The notes beneath the pieces were generated by a model that had not been told where the DNA came from, did not search any database, and was given only the letters and a program-made list of their open reading frames with translations. From Asterochloris sp. CNOR1 (lineage: Eukaryota > Chlorophyta > Trebouxiophyceae > Trebouxiales > Trebouxiaceae), in assembly GCA_963969365.1 (NCBI GenBank), contig OZ017759.1, positions 1,612,001-1,676,000 of the forward strand: a stretch of DNA of 64,000 nt, written 5' to 3'. Positions within the stretch are counted from its first letter, which is position 1. Each line of letters begins with the position of its first letter. Positions 23,701-34,299 of this stretch are shown here, piece by piece. The translations under genes and the position numbers were made by a program.

Positions 23701-25503
23701 GCAGGTGGAGACAGCTGTATGGCGCCTGACCAATGGGCGCCACCGGGAGCAGTTGGAAAAGGAAGCTGCTCAGGCTGGGGATGCCGGTGAGTTGCATCTG
23801 GTCTTAGGCATGTTGGTGGATGAACGGCATGGTCATCAGTCGACGGGCAAGCCTGAGACCAGTAGCAAGAGGGACGCTGGTGAGCTGCACTGCAATATGC
23901 TTGAACCTGCATTTTCCTTCCTTGGCACGGTTCCCAGCAGGACAGGAGGACCAATGATGCTGCCCAAGCAGGGCCTGCTGGCGCGGCTCTGGTGCAGGCC
24001 AGAAAGCTGGGCATACAGCAATGCATGTTGGTGAGCATGTCTAGGCAGCGCGCTGCAGCCAGCTCCTAGCCTCTTGTTGTATCTGGGAAGCACCATGCAG
24101 GAGTGCTGCACAGCTTTTCCTGCTGAGCAGTGTGCTGTTGAACAAGGCTGCTGGGCAGCCAGCACAATGGGTGCAAGCCCAGCATTGTGCACCTTTGTAT
24201 GATGGTGACAGGCTGCCCGCCGGCACTCAGTATGCAGGCACATGCTCTTTTCGATTTAAGAGGCCAGCTGCACTTCAGATGGAGTGGCAGGTCTGTGACT
24301 GCCTGCCTCCTTGACTGAGTTGCACAGATCATCTGCTGCTATCTAAGTAAAGGCCACAGCTCTGCACACTGCGGCCTGCTGTGTAGGTCATGACCCTGTT
24401 GTGCACACGCTGCTTGTGATAGCTTGCCCCCAGCACATGCTGACAGCTCGCATTGTGCTGAAAGGTGCTGGCCTGATTGGCAGACCAAAGCCTGCATATC
24501 AGGCACAGGCTGTGTGTTCATGCAAGTGCCTTTCGTGAAACCTCATCCCTGTCATTTGCTGGCAGCTCCCCCACAACCTAACAGGGGCTGGCCTGGGCTG
24601 CTGCCAGACACCTGCATGTCACTCACAGCCTCTGGATATTGTGTAGGCGCTACTCATGGGATTGGGCCTGCACCAGCTGCCGGCAGCTCCCCCACAGCAG
24701 AGAAGGCCAAGGGCGCGTCCCTTCCAGCTGGCAGCAAGGCAGCTAAGGGCGGCAGCGAGCGCACCAACGCTGCGGGTCGCCTGGACTTTGTTTTGCAGGT
24801 GACCCCGTGAGGCACTGAGAGAGCCACTGCCATCCATTATTGTTGCTGGTTGTGCTTGGTCCTGGCTCCCATGTGCTGCAAACAGTGACTGAACACTCTG
24901 CTGATGTGCAGGACTCCCCCACTGAGTCAGCGTACCTGTCGGTGAGCGCTGGCTGTCTGCCTGTGCACATTGTGTGCTGGTCGGCTTGGCAGCTGCTCCA
25001 AACGATTTTGTTGCTCTCGATACTTCACATCCCTTAGCATGGCGCTGCAGGCCCTCAGAAGTCACTTTGAGTACTGGGCCCACCCTGATGTAGCCCTGTT
25101 TGTCCTGAGAGCATGCTATGGCAAGGATGTGCTTCAGGTGAGACCCAACCCCCAGAGCCAAAGTCTCCCTGGTTGTCATGCACTAAATCAGCTGACATGG
25201 ATTGCTCCAAGAGGCGCTGACACGTGCTTGATTGGGTTGGTGGAGTGCACCTGCAAGGCTGTAGTGATGCGCAAGTTGTCTCAGACAAAGACCTCGCTTG
25301 GGCGCTGATGTGTGCTCCTTGGGCTGCAGGAGCGCTCAAACAAGAAGAAGGGGGAGACGGCGCCCGTCAATGCGTCAAAGCGGCACTCTGAGCTGGACCA
25401 TCCGCCTGTGCTCGCCCCCAACAGTCCTCCACACTTGGTCCAGGCAGCTGAGGAGGGTGCCCTCGTTCAGAAGCGCCTCCAAAGCTGGTCCACTGGCAAA
25501 TAG
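14783..25503 (+). CDS. DDHD-domain phospholipase A1 (SGR2 / PA-PLA1 type)
   Basis: Intracellular phospholipase of the SEC23IP/DDHD1/plant SGR2 family, acting on membrane phospholipids such as phosphatidic acid. Exons: 14783-14915, 14983-15067, 15495-15558 (tentative), 15580-15756, 16579-16707, 17004-17080, 17549-17618, 17876-18034, 18224-18304, 18915-19001, 19534-19632, 20081-20332, 20769-20888, 21264-21345, 21629-21717, 21829-21914, 22780-22944, 23186-23286, 23652-23786, 24647-24798, 24912-24941, 25051-25137, 25330-25503. In frame this gives about 877 aa. Order of features: WWE-like start (RWYWTKQPFN), GHLWEVDLLKRRLKCSYW, LVLVCHGIGQ, lipase nucleophile AHSLGS, a coiled-coil segment (EHQQLLEENRELKVQ), then the DDHD domain with GSPLGLFLALR, FDPVAYRMEPL, RLDFVLQ and ALRSHFEYWAHPDVALFVL. 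The nucleophile motif usually reads GHSLGS; here Gly is Ala. Exon 23186-23286 ends at a GC donor, needed for frame. Many introns hold decayed exon-junction copies. Confidence 0.9.
16340..16640 (+). repeat. Acceptor-side copies upstream of DDHD exon 16579
   Basis: The intron end plus exon start (tgcaggaaactgttgctgat and onward, from about 16572) is echoed at about 16350-16425 and 16427-16500, with a weaker third trace at 16498-16560. Spacing is about 77 bases. The copies keep the acceptor, a caggaag core, a gcagcatac-like block and the following gcgtgtg-like block. Confidence 0.75.
19447..19580 (+). repeat. 57-base tandem duplication at the acceptor of DDHD exon 19534
   Basis: The block beginning ccttagccctagcgctatgt (about 19447-19493) is repeated from about 19504, ending in the true acceptor at 19533. 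The first copy keeps a gtgcag acceptor but is followed by diverged sequence. Confidence 0.85.
19949..20155 (+). repeat. Partial copy of the lipase-motif exon in the preceding intron
   Basis: Bases 19949-19990 resemble the exon interior that encodes CYDILCNQPQ (20114-20155). Bases 19999-20030 resemble the acceptor plus first codons of the same exon (20072-20105, GKVSIL). The intron therefore contains a broken second copy of the exon, in permuted order. Confidence 0.8.
22331..22405 (-). repeat. Inverted decayed copy of DDHD exon 22780 start
   Basis: Read on the minus strand, 22405 to 22331 begins ccctgcaggatgga and matches the acceptor and first about 40 bases of the plus-strand exon at 22772-22830 at roughly 70-75 percent by eye. 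A direct-orientation copy of the same junction lies at about 22643-22720. Confidence 0.75.
22589..22620. repeat. 12-base perfect inverted repeat (hairpin)
   Basis: Arms agagcaccatgc at 22589-22600 and its reverse complement at 22609-22620, with an 8-base loop. It is intronic in the DDHD gene and no function is evident. Confidence 0.85.
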
Positions 25504-25659
25504 CTACCACCCCCTTTGCCCTTGTGCTTTTTGTAATTGCCCTGGCCTGTACTTGTGAAACGCATTCATTTGCTCCTTTCATTTCATTATTGTTGCCCAC
25601 AATCATCCTCAGCAAAGTCTCCTCAGTTTGCAAGAGCAATGACCACAAGCAGGCTAGGG

Positions 25660-27224
25660 TCACCGCATCGGAGTTTTATTCTGCTGACGCTGCACAAGCT
25701 CAGAGTGTTGCCTAACAGCAGAGAGGTTGTTACGTATCTCCCCCTCAATACGGCTTTGTATGAGGCGCACAGGAAGCCATATCTGCATACAGCATAATGT
25801 CATGACAACAAGGGCAAGATTTAAGATGAGGCATCCTGTTGCAGTGCATGCACCTCCTGACTGCAGCAGCTGACTGACCTGTGGCCTAACAAATACAGAA
25901 TAGGAGAGGGTCGTGCAACTGGTGCTGTGCAGACTCTGCTGCATCCTCCAAATCCCTGTGAATGCCTGCAGGTAAGTTGGGAGTACAGCTTGAGATAATA
26001 CATGATGCCGTTAATGAAGCTTGAGCACTACTCTGCTCAGGCCTGACCTGGAAGTCGCCCTCTACCATGGAAAATGAGATATCCCGGAAATCAGGCTGGT
26101 TGTGTGGGCACCGCGGCAGGGGGAAGAGCGTTTCGCGGGCCGGATCATCTGGATGAGACTCTGTAAAAGCTGCGGAGCGCTCCCTGGGGACGCCTCTGCT
26201 GTGCTCCTGCATGGAAGGAGCATACGCTTGAGTTTCCGTGCAGTACATGCACCAAAGGCATTGGCGCCCACTGTATGAATCATGGAACATTCGGCCACAT
26301 ATGGGGCTCCCCACAGCAGGCTTGTTCGAGCACCTGGATGTCTAGAACCACCCTCGCTCGGAATTTGGCTCCAAAAGCGACGTCCTGCTCCCCCACTTGG
26401 AGCAGGGTGCAACCGTTTGCACGTCGATTGAGGCAGCGATTCTCTGCCAGGCCTGCAGGGACATGCAGGACCCTACGAGACATGCAGTGCAAGGTGTGTG
26501 ATGGCTCAACAGGCCAGCTCAAGCCACAGATGCATGGTGACACTCTGCCGAGCGACGGTGCCAAGCTCCCTGAGGGCACAGTTCCATCTTAGCAGGGCTG
26601 CTGTGAGCTGCCGGTTCACGTCAAGGCGCCAGTGCACATGGCAAAACATCTCAGCAACACATGCTGACCTGACTTGCGTGCTTCCCACGGCCATTTCAGC
26701 ACACAGACTGACCTGGTATGAATGTGTCCAGCCCCTCATAGTCTGTGAGAGCTTCCCAGACCACCTGCAGCGGCGCTGCGATCTCCACGCTGGCATAGAG
26801 GCGCCTGCTGTTGCGGTGCCCCTTATCTATAATCACGGAGACTGTGGTGCCCGATCCGCCTGCAGGGGGGCTTCAGTGGTCAACATTGTCATATCATTTG
26901 GCAATCAGTTCAGTTGTGCGCAACCCTGGGGCTTGCGATGTTTGCGCAGCAGTCCCGTCTAGACAGGCAAGCCCGGCATGGTGCAGAGAGCTGAGAGCCT
27001 TCCAGGCCAAGCTCACCATTGCCTCCAGCAGTATCTGAGCTGCTTGGCTGGCCCCACACGCTGTGTGCAGCATGACGCATTCGCTGGCGCTGCAGCTGCC
27101 TCCTTGTATGGCGCACTGGCAATGTGCAGGTCCAAAGTTTGACCTGTCTTGGAGGTTGCACCCAGCTGGCATGCACTGCCACTGCATTTGCATGCAATGC
27201 TTGACCAGCACAATGGCATGTCAT
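25660..27224 (-). CDS. Polyketide cyclase / START-like (COQ10-type) protein, probably plastid-targeted
   Basis: Helix-grip fold protein of the kind found in plant chloroplast polyketide-cyclase/dehydrase proteins, expected to bind a hydrophobic ligand. Six exons on the minus strand: 27224-27017, 26859-26713, 26452-26334, 26158-26048, 25938-25879, 25782-25660; 768 nt, 255 aa, all joins in frame. Conserved pattern: RRLYASVEIAAPLQVVWEAL, TDYEGLDTFIPGLAENRCL, LLQVGEQDVAFGAKFRARVV, RDISFSMVEGDFQ, LSYSVFVRPQ, and the end WLPVRLIQSRIEGEIRNNL. The first exon codes an Arg/Ser/Ala/Thr-rich, acidic-poor leader that looks like a transit peptide; its start ATG at 27224 is the best available but less certain. 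The acceptor of the fourth exon (26159) reads tacagag, chosen because frame demands it. Starts 160 bp from CGL160 on the opposite strand, so the two may share a promoter region. The ligand is unknown. Confidence 0.85.
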
Positions 27225-27384
27225 GCCTGCAGTGATGTGGCCTGCAAGGCAGACCAGGCGGGAACCCCAGGAGGGTGTGCTGTGTGCAGGACGGTGGGGC
27301 CTAAGTGCTTTATGTTGGTTGTATTACTACGTCTTGCTACATTTAGATTCCCACCCGGCGGGTGGCTGAGAGCTGTGGCTCAGG

Positions 27385-30300
27385 ATGGTGGGGGCTGGCA
27401 TGAAGTACCATGCAGCAGCAGGCGTCAGCAGGGGAGTGGTAAGAGTGAGGGCAGCTAACAGGGGTCAAGCTCCCAGACAGCCCACACAAGACAGAGAGAG
27501 AAAGAAGAGGGGTGACCTGCCTGAATCAGGCTTCTTCTCCCTTGCAGATCCTAAAGGTGAGATTTTACCAAGGATATCTTGAGATTTTAGGCTGTGGCCG
27601 GAATGCTTGCATCCTTCTGACAATCTGAGATCTATTCCTGCAGCTGAGGTATATGTCAATGCTAAAGTGAAGGGGCCTGGAGACTTTACAAAGCGTGGAA
27701 GTGGGCGATATGACAATGACTTCATCTGGAACACCAACTGGTCAGAGCAGGTGCAAAACCCCTGCGAGATGCCTTCGCTGCACCTGCAGATGTGTTACCC
27801 CACCATACTGCTTCATCTGGATCAGGTGGCTGCTGGCGTTGTTTGGCAGCCTCTACATGACCTTCCAGGGTGCCCTGAGTTGCAGCAAAGAGCTAGATTG
27901 GCAGCCTGGCAGCTCTCAGCTGCAGCTCTTTGCTCTTAGCGTCTCATCGTCTCTTTACAGTCAAGGCGGATGCTGGCTGTTTTTTGTGCAAGCCTCCAGT
28001 TACTGTGAAGCAACATGCAGGATCCGTCTTCCACTGCTCCCAGTGGCCCAGTCATTGCACTGCCATCTTCTGTGATAACAAAACCATCCCCTTACCTTTG
28101 TTGTGTGTCCCTGAATGCAGATGGACTTTCAGGAAAAGCAAGACAAGGCTCAGGAGGCCAGGAGGAACAGGCCGCCAGGGCAGCAGCCTGGCGGGCTTAG
28201 CCTCAACCGCAGCCTAGACCTTGACAAGTAAGCGTCTCTGCCTATCTGCTGTCAATCACCCCTGCCACGCATGCTGCTAGGCTTGAGGCCAGCACCTCCA
28301 GCCCTCCACATCTGCTTGGCCTGGGGCAGAGTCTGCAGCTTGGAGCAAGTGAGGTCTCCCCTGCAAGTGTGCTGGCAAATGGTGCGAAGTGTTATCCTCT
28401 GGTCCCTCCCACGGGAGAGGCTGGGCGTCACGCTGGGTGCCTGCAACCTGCTGACCATCTGAGCCTGTGCTGTCAACTCACTGCCCAGCAGTTGCAGACC
28501 GCCGCTGCCAGTGCTGCCCAGCAGCAGCCCCGCATTGATTGCTTGAGCCATCCAGCGCACTGGGCACTGGAGGGCAAGCACTTTGCGCAAAGCTTGGCAC
28601 ATGTGGTGGCTGGAACACAGCTGCAAGAGGCCAGCCTGCACAACCTGTCGCATGCCTCGCTGTGCTGAGTAGCAACAAGGACTCACCTGATCATGCAGAT
28701 GGCCAGTCCGACAGATCAGGGCAGAATGACCCCTCCGATATTCTTTACTCACCTTCAGCCTGGAGGTGGACTTGCGTCAGCAAATGCAGGAGAGCAGCCT
28801 TCACAAGTCTGCTTCATGCACAGCTGACTCACACCTGACGCCTGCAGCCTGGAGGTGGACTTGCGGGAGCAGCTGCAGGAGGCCAGCCCTGACAGAACAC
28901 AAAAGCGTGCCCCTCTGACAAGTTCCACTCACCTGCAGCCTGGAGGTGGACCTGAGTGAACAGCTGCAAGAGGCCAGCAGGCGCCAGCAGGAGCAGCAAG
29001 CCCAGGCAGTGGCTGCAGCTGCCGCTGCAGCACAGGCGGCCTCCCAGAGCGCGCTGCAAATCCCGGCCACGCAGGCAGAGTCCAGGCGGTGGCTGCGCAG
29101 CGGGCGCTACACTAAGAAAGTGTGACTGACAGGAGCCTTATCAGCTACCTTGAGCCTGCACAGGATACTTTTGCTGCTCCACTGGCCTCAAGCAGTCTTA
29201 TGGCCAGCTGAGGGACAGAGCCCCACTGCCACAGGGGAGCTGGCTCAGCTCGATTCAGTTCAATCGTGCATCACGTGACATACTGTACTGGGCAGTTCAT
29301 TGCCCTGGTGCAGGTGGCCCAGGGCCCCACTGCCTGAGCAGCCCGTCCAGCCAGAAAGATTTGAGCTGTACAGTGCTTCACGTACCATACTCAGGAAGGC
29401 CTTGCCCTGGTGCAGGTTGTAGCCCAGACCCCCACTGCCCCTGAGGAGCTGGCCAGACTGGAAGCCCAGCAGGCAGCAGAGGCTGCAGAGTATGAGCGGC
29501 TCAAGGCAGAGCTGCAGGCTTGGTGCCTGGCTACAGCCTTTCTCTGCTCCGTGGCCACTCTCTCCTTCTACAGCAAGGTGAGATGCTCCAGGGCTTGGAT
29601 GCTCTCTTGCAGTATCAAGCATGCTGTGGGCCTGGTGCCTAGCCACAGGATGGTCCATGCCTACCCATGCAGAGTCACTCCTCTGCCCCATTGACTGCAA
29701 GGTATGTGCTCAGAGGTACACTGTGTGCTTGTCACTCTTCTTGCAAGCAAGGTGAGGTGCCCCCATCACAAGGAAGAGTGTAAGCCATGAGGGGGGCCTT
29801 GATGTGTGGTTGTTGTTTGCATGTGCCCAGATGTAAGGACCGCACCAGTCAGTGCCTGGGGTAGGAACCTGTCTCTCCCACTCGCCAGTCCAAAGCTGGC
29901 GAGGTTCAGCATGCTGTGCAGATGTACAGGTGACTCTTCCCTTCCTGGCCCAATGCACCTGGGGCTGCTGTGTGCAGTGACGTGCTTGCGTCCCAGGATG
30001 GCATGGCTGTCCTGTGTGCAGGAGGTCGCAGCTTCTTACTCCTTTGGGGCGGTGGGCAGCCTGATCTACCTGCGCCTGCTGAACAGGAGCGTGGACTCTG
30101 TGGGGGGTTTCTCTGTAGGAGCAGCTCTGGGCCAACCCCGTCTACTGATCCCCATCATCCTGACAGCAGCTTACAACAGGTGAGGCTGTGTGGCTGATTC
30201 CCCAGCAAGGGACTCTACTCAGGAGAAGCTTGCAGGCCCCCTGCTCAGCACCAGGAGCTTGAGCAGAATCCAACCAACTGCCACAATACAGACTCGAGAG

Positions 30301-30553
30301 TTGACTGCTTCTGCCTGGCTGCAGATGGAACACCCTGGCTGCACACGACACAGGCCTCACCCTTCAGTTGCTGCCCATGCTTCTGGGCTTCTTCACATAC
30401 AAGGCAGCTGTCATTGCCAAGACAGCAGTCTCACTCGCAGCCGAACTCATGCCAGCGCGTGTAGAACCCTCAGACGGGGCGTCACCTGCAAAAGAGACTT
30501 CTCAACCCTCTCAGCAGGAGCAAACATACAACCAGAAGATCCTTACACAATGA
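27385..30553 (+). CDS. CGL160: CGL160, chloroplast ATP synthase CF0 assembly factor (AtpI/UncI domain)
   Basis: Thylakoid membrane protein of the green lineage that promotes assembly of the c-ring and CF1 coupling of chloroplast ATP synthase. Exons: 27385-27556, 27644-27750, 28121-28227, 28939-29119, 29416-29577, 30022-30179, 30325-30553. N-terminal soluble part: basic leader (likely transit peptide), then RYDNDFIWNTNW and MDFQEKQDKAQEARR. A Gln/Ala-rich helical linker follows. The C-terminal AtpI-like domain has four hydrophobic segments: CLATAFLCSVATLSFYSK, EVAASYSFGAVGSLIYLRLL, PRLLIPIILTAAYNRWN and LQLLPMLLGFFTYKAAVIAK. The donor after 29119 (AAA|gtgtga) would give an immediate in-frame stop if retained. 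Introns before exons 4 and 5 contain tandem copies of those exons' 5' ends. The tail after the last membrane helix is Ser/Glu/Gln-rich. Confidence 0.9.
28759..28985 (+). repeat. Three ~90-base units: two decayed copies plus real CGL160 exon 4 start
   Basis: The block cctggaggtggac... begins at 28759, 28848 and 28939; only the last is the inferred exon. All three are preceded by a cag acceptor (cttcag, then ctgcag twice) within an actcacct-like context and continue into a cagctgcaggagg-like stretch. Copies are highly similar, so this duplication looks young. Confidence 0.9.
29299..29450 (+). repeat. ~105-base duplication at CGL160 exon 5 acceptor
   Basis: The run ttgccctggtgcaggt with the following gcccag...ccccactgcc block occurs at about 29299-29335 and again at 29404-29440, the latter being the inferred acceptor and exon. 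Upstream flanks (cgtgacatactgtac and cgtaccatactcagg) also match. Confidence 0.85.
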
Positions 30554-30918
30554 GAGAACGCGTGAGCTTTCCCCTTTGCTGAGCAGTCAAAAATCAGTTA
30601 TCAATTTTGGGTCCACTAGCTGGTCAAACGTGGCCGAAAAGGACAGATCTCAGCCATGGTATCTGGTGCAGCTCTGCAGTCCCGCATGAGAGTGCACAGT
30701 GGCCGAGCAGCACATTGCACACATGCGACCCTTCAATCACATCAGCCCAGCAATAGGTTGGACAGCAGGCAGGCCCGTCGTTCAGCTAACCGTGAGCTCT
30801 TGCAGGCAAGCATTGCCTGTGTGTGATCACTTGCAAAGCAAATGGCTGGCAGAGAACCTGCACAGAGTTGTTATATGCAGCTGATCGTTATACACAGCTG
30901 CCTTTATACTGGTTGCAG
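30554..30918. other. Region between CGL160 and the alpha/beta hydrolase; hydrolase 5' end unresolved
   Basis: Holds the CGL160 3' flank and must contain the hydrolase promoter and first exon(s). Several ATGs are present (for example 30658 and 30842), but none joins in frame to the hydrolase exon at 30919 with a convincing donor, so I leave the start open. Confidence 0.5.
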
Positions 30919-33900
30919 GCTCTGACTCAGCAGTTCAGGAAGGAGACTATTCCCTGGCTCCAAGGCCTGGTGCAGCCCTTCACGCAGGGACCTCCACCCC
31001 CACTGACTAACACAGTCAGCCCCGAAGCTCTGGCAGATGCTGACAGCAAGTTTGTCACAGTAGACGGCGTCAGGCTGCACTACAAGGAGAGGGGGCCAGC
31101 AAGCCCTGGCACTCCCGCAGTGCTGCTGCTGCATGGCCTCAATGGCAGCACCTTTAGCTGGTGAGGCCTTGCAGTGCTGTCGCTTCACTACCTCACTGGC
31201 AGCACTTGGCACTCCTGCAGTGCTGCTGTTGCATGTACTGAATGGCAGCCCCTCTAAAGGCTGATGCTGCAGAGCTGCTGGCAGGGGTTTCCTGTACATC
31301 TCCCGTCGTCTTTGCAGTGCTTGCTCCAGCTTCCTATCTGGAGACGTATGCCTGATAGGATGACTCTCGACACTGTGACCACTGCAGGCAACGGGAACTG
31401 CTGTGAATGCACGCTGCAGCTGCATTGTCAGCAGCAACCCTGTACCATCGCAGACTGCTCCCGGCTGGTTGAGCCCGACCCAGCATGCCCCTGCAGGTCC
31501 AGCAAACAACAAGGCTTCGGGCAGCAGTGAGCAATGCCTCCATCACTGGGCTGCCTCTCACTCACCCTGGCCACATGCAGGCGGGACGTCATGGAACCCC
31601 TCTCCCATGTCCAGGCGGGTGAGGGGGGCTGCCGAGTCATTGCCTTTGACCGCCCCCCATATGGCCTCAGCCAGCGACCCCTCACCTGGGAGGGTGGGGA
31701 TGAGGGCAGCCCGTACACCAATAAGGCAAGCCTGCAGACGTTGCGATGCCTCCCAGGGTGCACATGTGACTTGTGGGGCCAAGCGTCAGCTGCACGGGAC
31801 AGGCGCCTGTAGGGCCTGCTGCTTGTCCTGCAGCTGCAGCTGCAGTAAGCAAAGAGCCAGGGGTTGCATGTAGCATGCAGGCGCCCTGCAACTGTGTCTG
31901 CCCTCTGGCAGACTTTAGGCAGGCAGTCATGCCTGCTCACAGAGAGTGCTGCCCCTGCCCATTTGCAGGAGTGCCACCTGGCTGAAACCAGCAGGCGCCC
32001 TGTAGTCATGCCTGGTGCTCAACTAAACCCTTGCAGGGCGTTTTGCTCGCTTGAGATGGATCATCAAGCTCACCTGCCTGTGCTTGCTGCAGGGGGTTGC
32101 CTGCCCAGCAGATACAGACTGGATTTTCCAGAGCCAGAGTTGCCATGCCCTTGCCTGCTGCAGGGGGGTGCCCGCCTGGCAGAGGGTCTGTGCCGCGCTC
32201 TGGGCATCTCAAAGGCAGTGCTGGTGGGCCACTCAGCCGGGGCACTGACTGCAATGGAGGTCTTCAAGAGGTGCAAAGCTGTACTGTCTAAGCAGATGAG
32301 GGAGAGTTGCCGTGCCTCAGGTCCTCGCACAGAGCGGCCCTGCATGATGTTTCGGGGAATTGATCTGAGGGTCAGTTGGCAGATGAGGGACACCTGCTGT
32401 GCATCATGGCAGAGAGAGGCCAGGCATGCTGTACCTCAAGTGTCGTGCCCAGAGCATCCTCGAGGATGTCAGAGCGCTGCATCAGGAAGGGCATGGCTGC
32501 CACAGCAGTGTCCTGTTTGCAGTTCAGCAAGCACTTGGCTCGGGCACTTCAGGAGCCAAGCTCATAGTGCCTCACTGCCTATTGTCGCCAATTTGCAAGG
32601 CCAACAGCTGCGGGCCTGCACTGCAGCAGACCGCCGCTGTGAGTGCAGTGCAGCACAGGGTCGGTTCTGAGCTTTGGTGTGCTGTTCTGCAGGAATCCTC
32701 AGCTGGTGGCAGGGCTGGTCTTTGTGGCTCCTGCCCTGCCTGCAAAGGCAGACAGTCAGGGGGAGAGCTTCATTTGGAAGGCATCTCTGGGGCAGCAGCT
32801 GCAGAGGCTGTATTTTAGAGCCTTATTGCAAAATGACCAGGCAGGTAGGCCAGCCCAACACAACCTGACTTGAGCGCTTCATAGGCGTCCTCCGCGAGCT
32901 GTTGGCCAGACTCAGTCAATTCTGCTGAAATCAGTCCTGCTGAGCATACCCGAGCCCTGCACACCAGCCTGCCATTTGAAGCTCCACCAGTGACAGTGTG
33001 CTGCTCAGAGAAAAGTACAGTAAAAGTGTTGCAGGATGCCTTGGAGCCTCACATCGTCAAGTTTCTTGGGGTTGCAGTCAATTGCTGCTGCAGGGCTGAA
33101 CTATGTAAGAGCTAGGATCCAAGAGCGGAGCGATCAGGTGCGAAATGGCAACCTTGGAATTCTTGGGGAGGGAGCAGAGGTGCCTCAGGTCAGCGCCCCC
33201 CCCCACCCCACCACCCCCCCTCTCCCGCCCACTACCCCGGGGCCACCCAATTGAGCTGCCTTAAAGCCTTCTGCAAGCTCATGCAGCAGGCCCACCTGCC
33301 TTCTCATTGAGCCTCCTCAGGTCAGCCCTGCATCTCAGGCTGATGCGTGAGCTCTAGAATACATCCAAAGCTGCTCTACGCTTCTACATGCGTTGGTCCG
33401 TGTCTGGACGTCTCTCTCGCCTGGCTGTGGCAGGTCTGTAATCCTGATGAGGCTGTGGCTGTGCTTTGCAGGCCTTGATCGACGGCTATCTGAAACCCAT
33501 GCGAGCTCATGACTGGGACCGAGGCAGCCTTCTCAGCTACCGAGCTTTCAGCTTCTCCTCTGATATGAATTACAGCCAGGTCACTCAGCCAGTGCTATTT
33601 ATCACGGGTGAGCCTGGCAGCAGAGGCAGCACACTGGCATGTTCAAGTGTGCATTCTGGCTGGCTAAGGTGCCTGGAAAGCACTGCAGCCTGACTTGAAC
33701 AGGGGTGCCCGTCATACTGACTGTGCCTTACGAGCACGACTGGCAAAGGGAGCCTCAGTCCCCCCTGCTGCATGTTTAATTGAATACCATATGGGATGTC
33801 TGCTGCAGGGGAGCGGGATCGGCAGCTGACAGAGGGCGCCAAGAAGGTGAGGCAGGCGTTGTTGACTTCACTGTGTGAGCGGATTGCTATGCACCACTGC

Positions 33901-34299
33901 GGGCCATGCTAGCGTGCTCCCAAGACCTCATTGCAAGAGACAACACTGCACGCTGCTGGTTCTGCTGTTCTGTCTCCCTGCTGTTGCTGTCAGTCGCGGG
34001 CTTGCATGCATGCAGCTTGACGCCCTGGTGTTCCCGACCCTGCTGATGCCTGTGCATGCCTGCAGGTCAAAGCTCTGCTTGATCAGCGCGCAATAGGTGG
34101 TGACGCTCATTATGTGGAGCTCACTTGTGGCCATGTGCCTATGGATGAGCAGCCACAGGAGTTCTTGCAAGCTTTGAAGCCCTTTTTGGAGGATGTCCTA
34201 GTTAGGGACAACACCCAACAAAGCGAATATGTTGACACTGATCCTTCTGACGACCCGCCCCTGCCTCTGTTCCCTGCCTCAGAGACTTCTGCATTGTAG
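30919..34299 (+). CDS. Alpha/beta hydrolase fold protein (5' end unresolved)
   Basis: Serine hydrolase of the alpha/beta fold; substrate unknown. Supported exons: 30919-31160, 31581-31725, 32164-32270, 32693-32844, 33078-33137, 33472-33607, 33808-33846, 34066-34299. Oxyanion strand motif LLLHGLNGSTFSW, then VIAFDRPPYGLSQRP, nucleophile elbow VLVGHSAGALTAMEV (Ser), LVAGLVFVAPALPAK, YLKPMRAHDWDRGSLL, PVLFITGERDRQLTEGAKK (acid region) and the catalytic His in ELTCGHVPMDEQP. The tail after PFLEDVLVRDN is acidic and Pro-rich. Exon 2 ends at a GC donor (AAG|gcaagc, 31725/31726). The join between 32844 and 33078 is out of phase as drawn, so a short exon near 32886-32920 or another boundary is missing from this model. 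The first exon is also not found. Confidence 0.82.
31107..31268 (+). repeat. 100-base tandem copy of hydrolase exon end, with dead donor
   Basis: Exon end 31107-31165 (coding the LLLHGLNGSTFSW region) is repeated at 31207-31265 with a few changes. The copy has lost the gtgagg donor. Confidence 0.88.
33194..33242. repeat. Low-complexity C-tract (G-rich on minus strand)
   Basis: Almost uninterrupted cytosine runs of 3 to 9 bases separated by single A or T, inside an intron of the hydrolase gene. The minus strand has several G-runs of three or more and could form a G-quadruplex. Confidence 0.8.

Noticed and set aside
31864-32670. 268-codon plus-strand open frame in the hydrolase gene
   Set aside because: It contains the true exon 32164-32270 in frame but also intron with no family similarity. 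Homology requires splicing on both sides.
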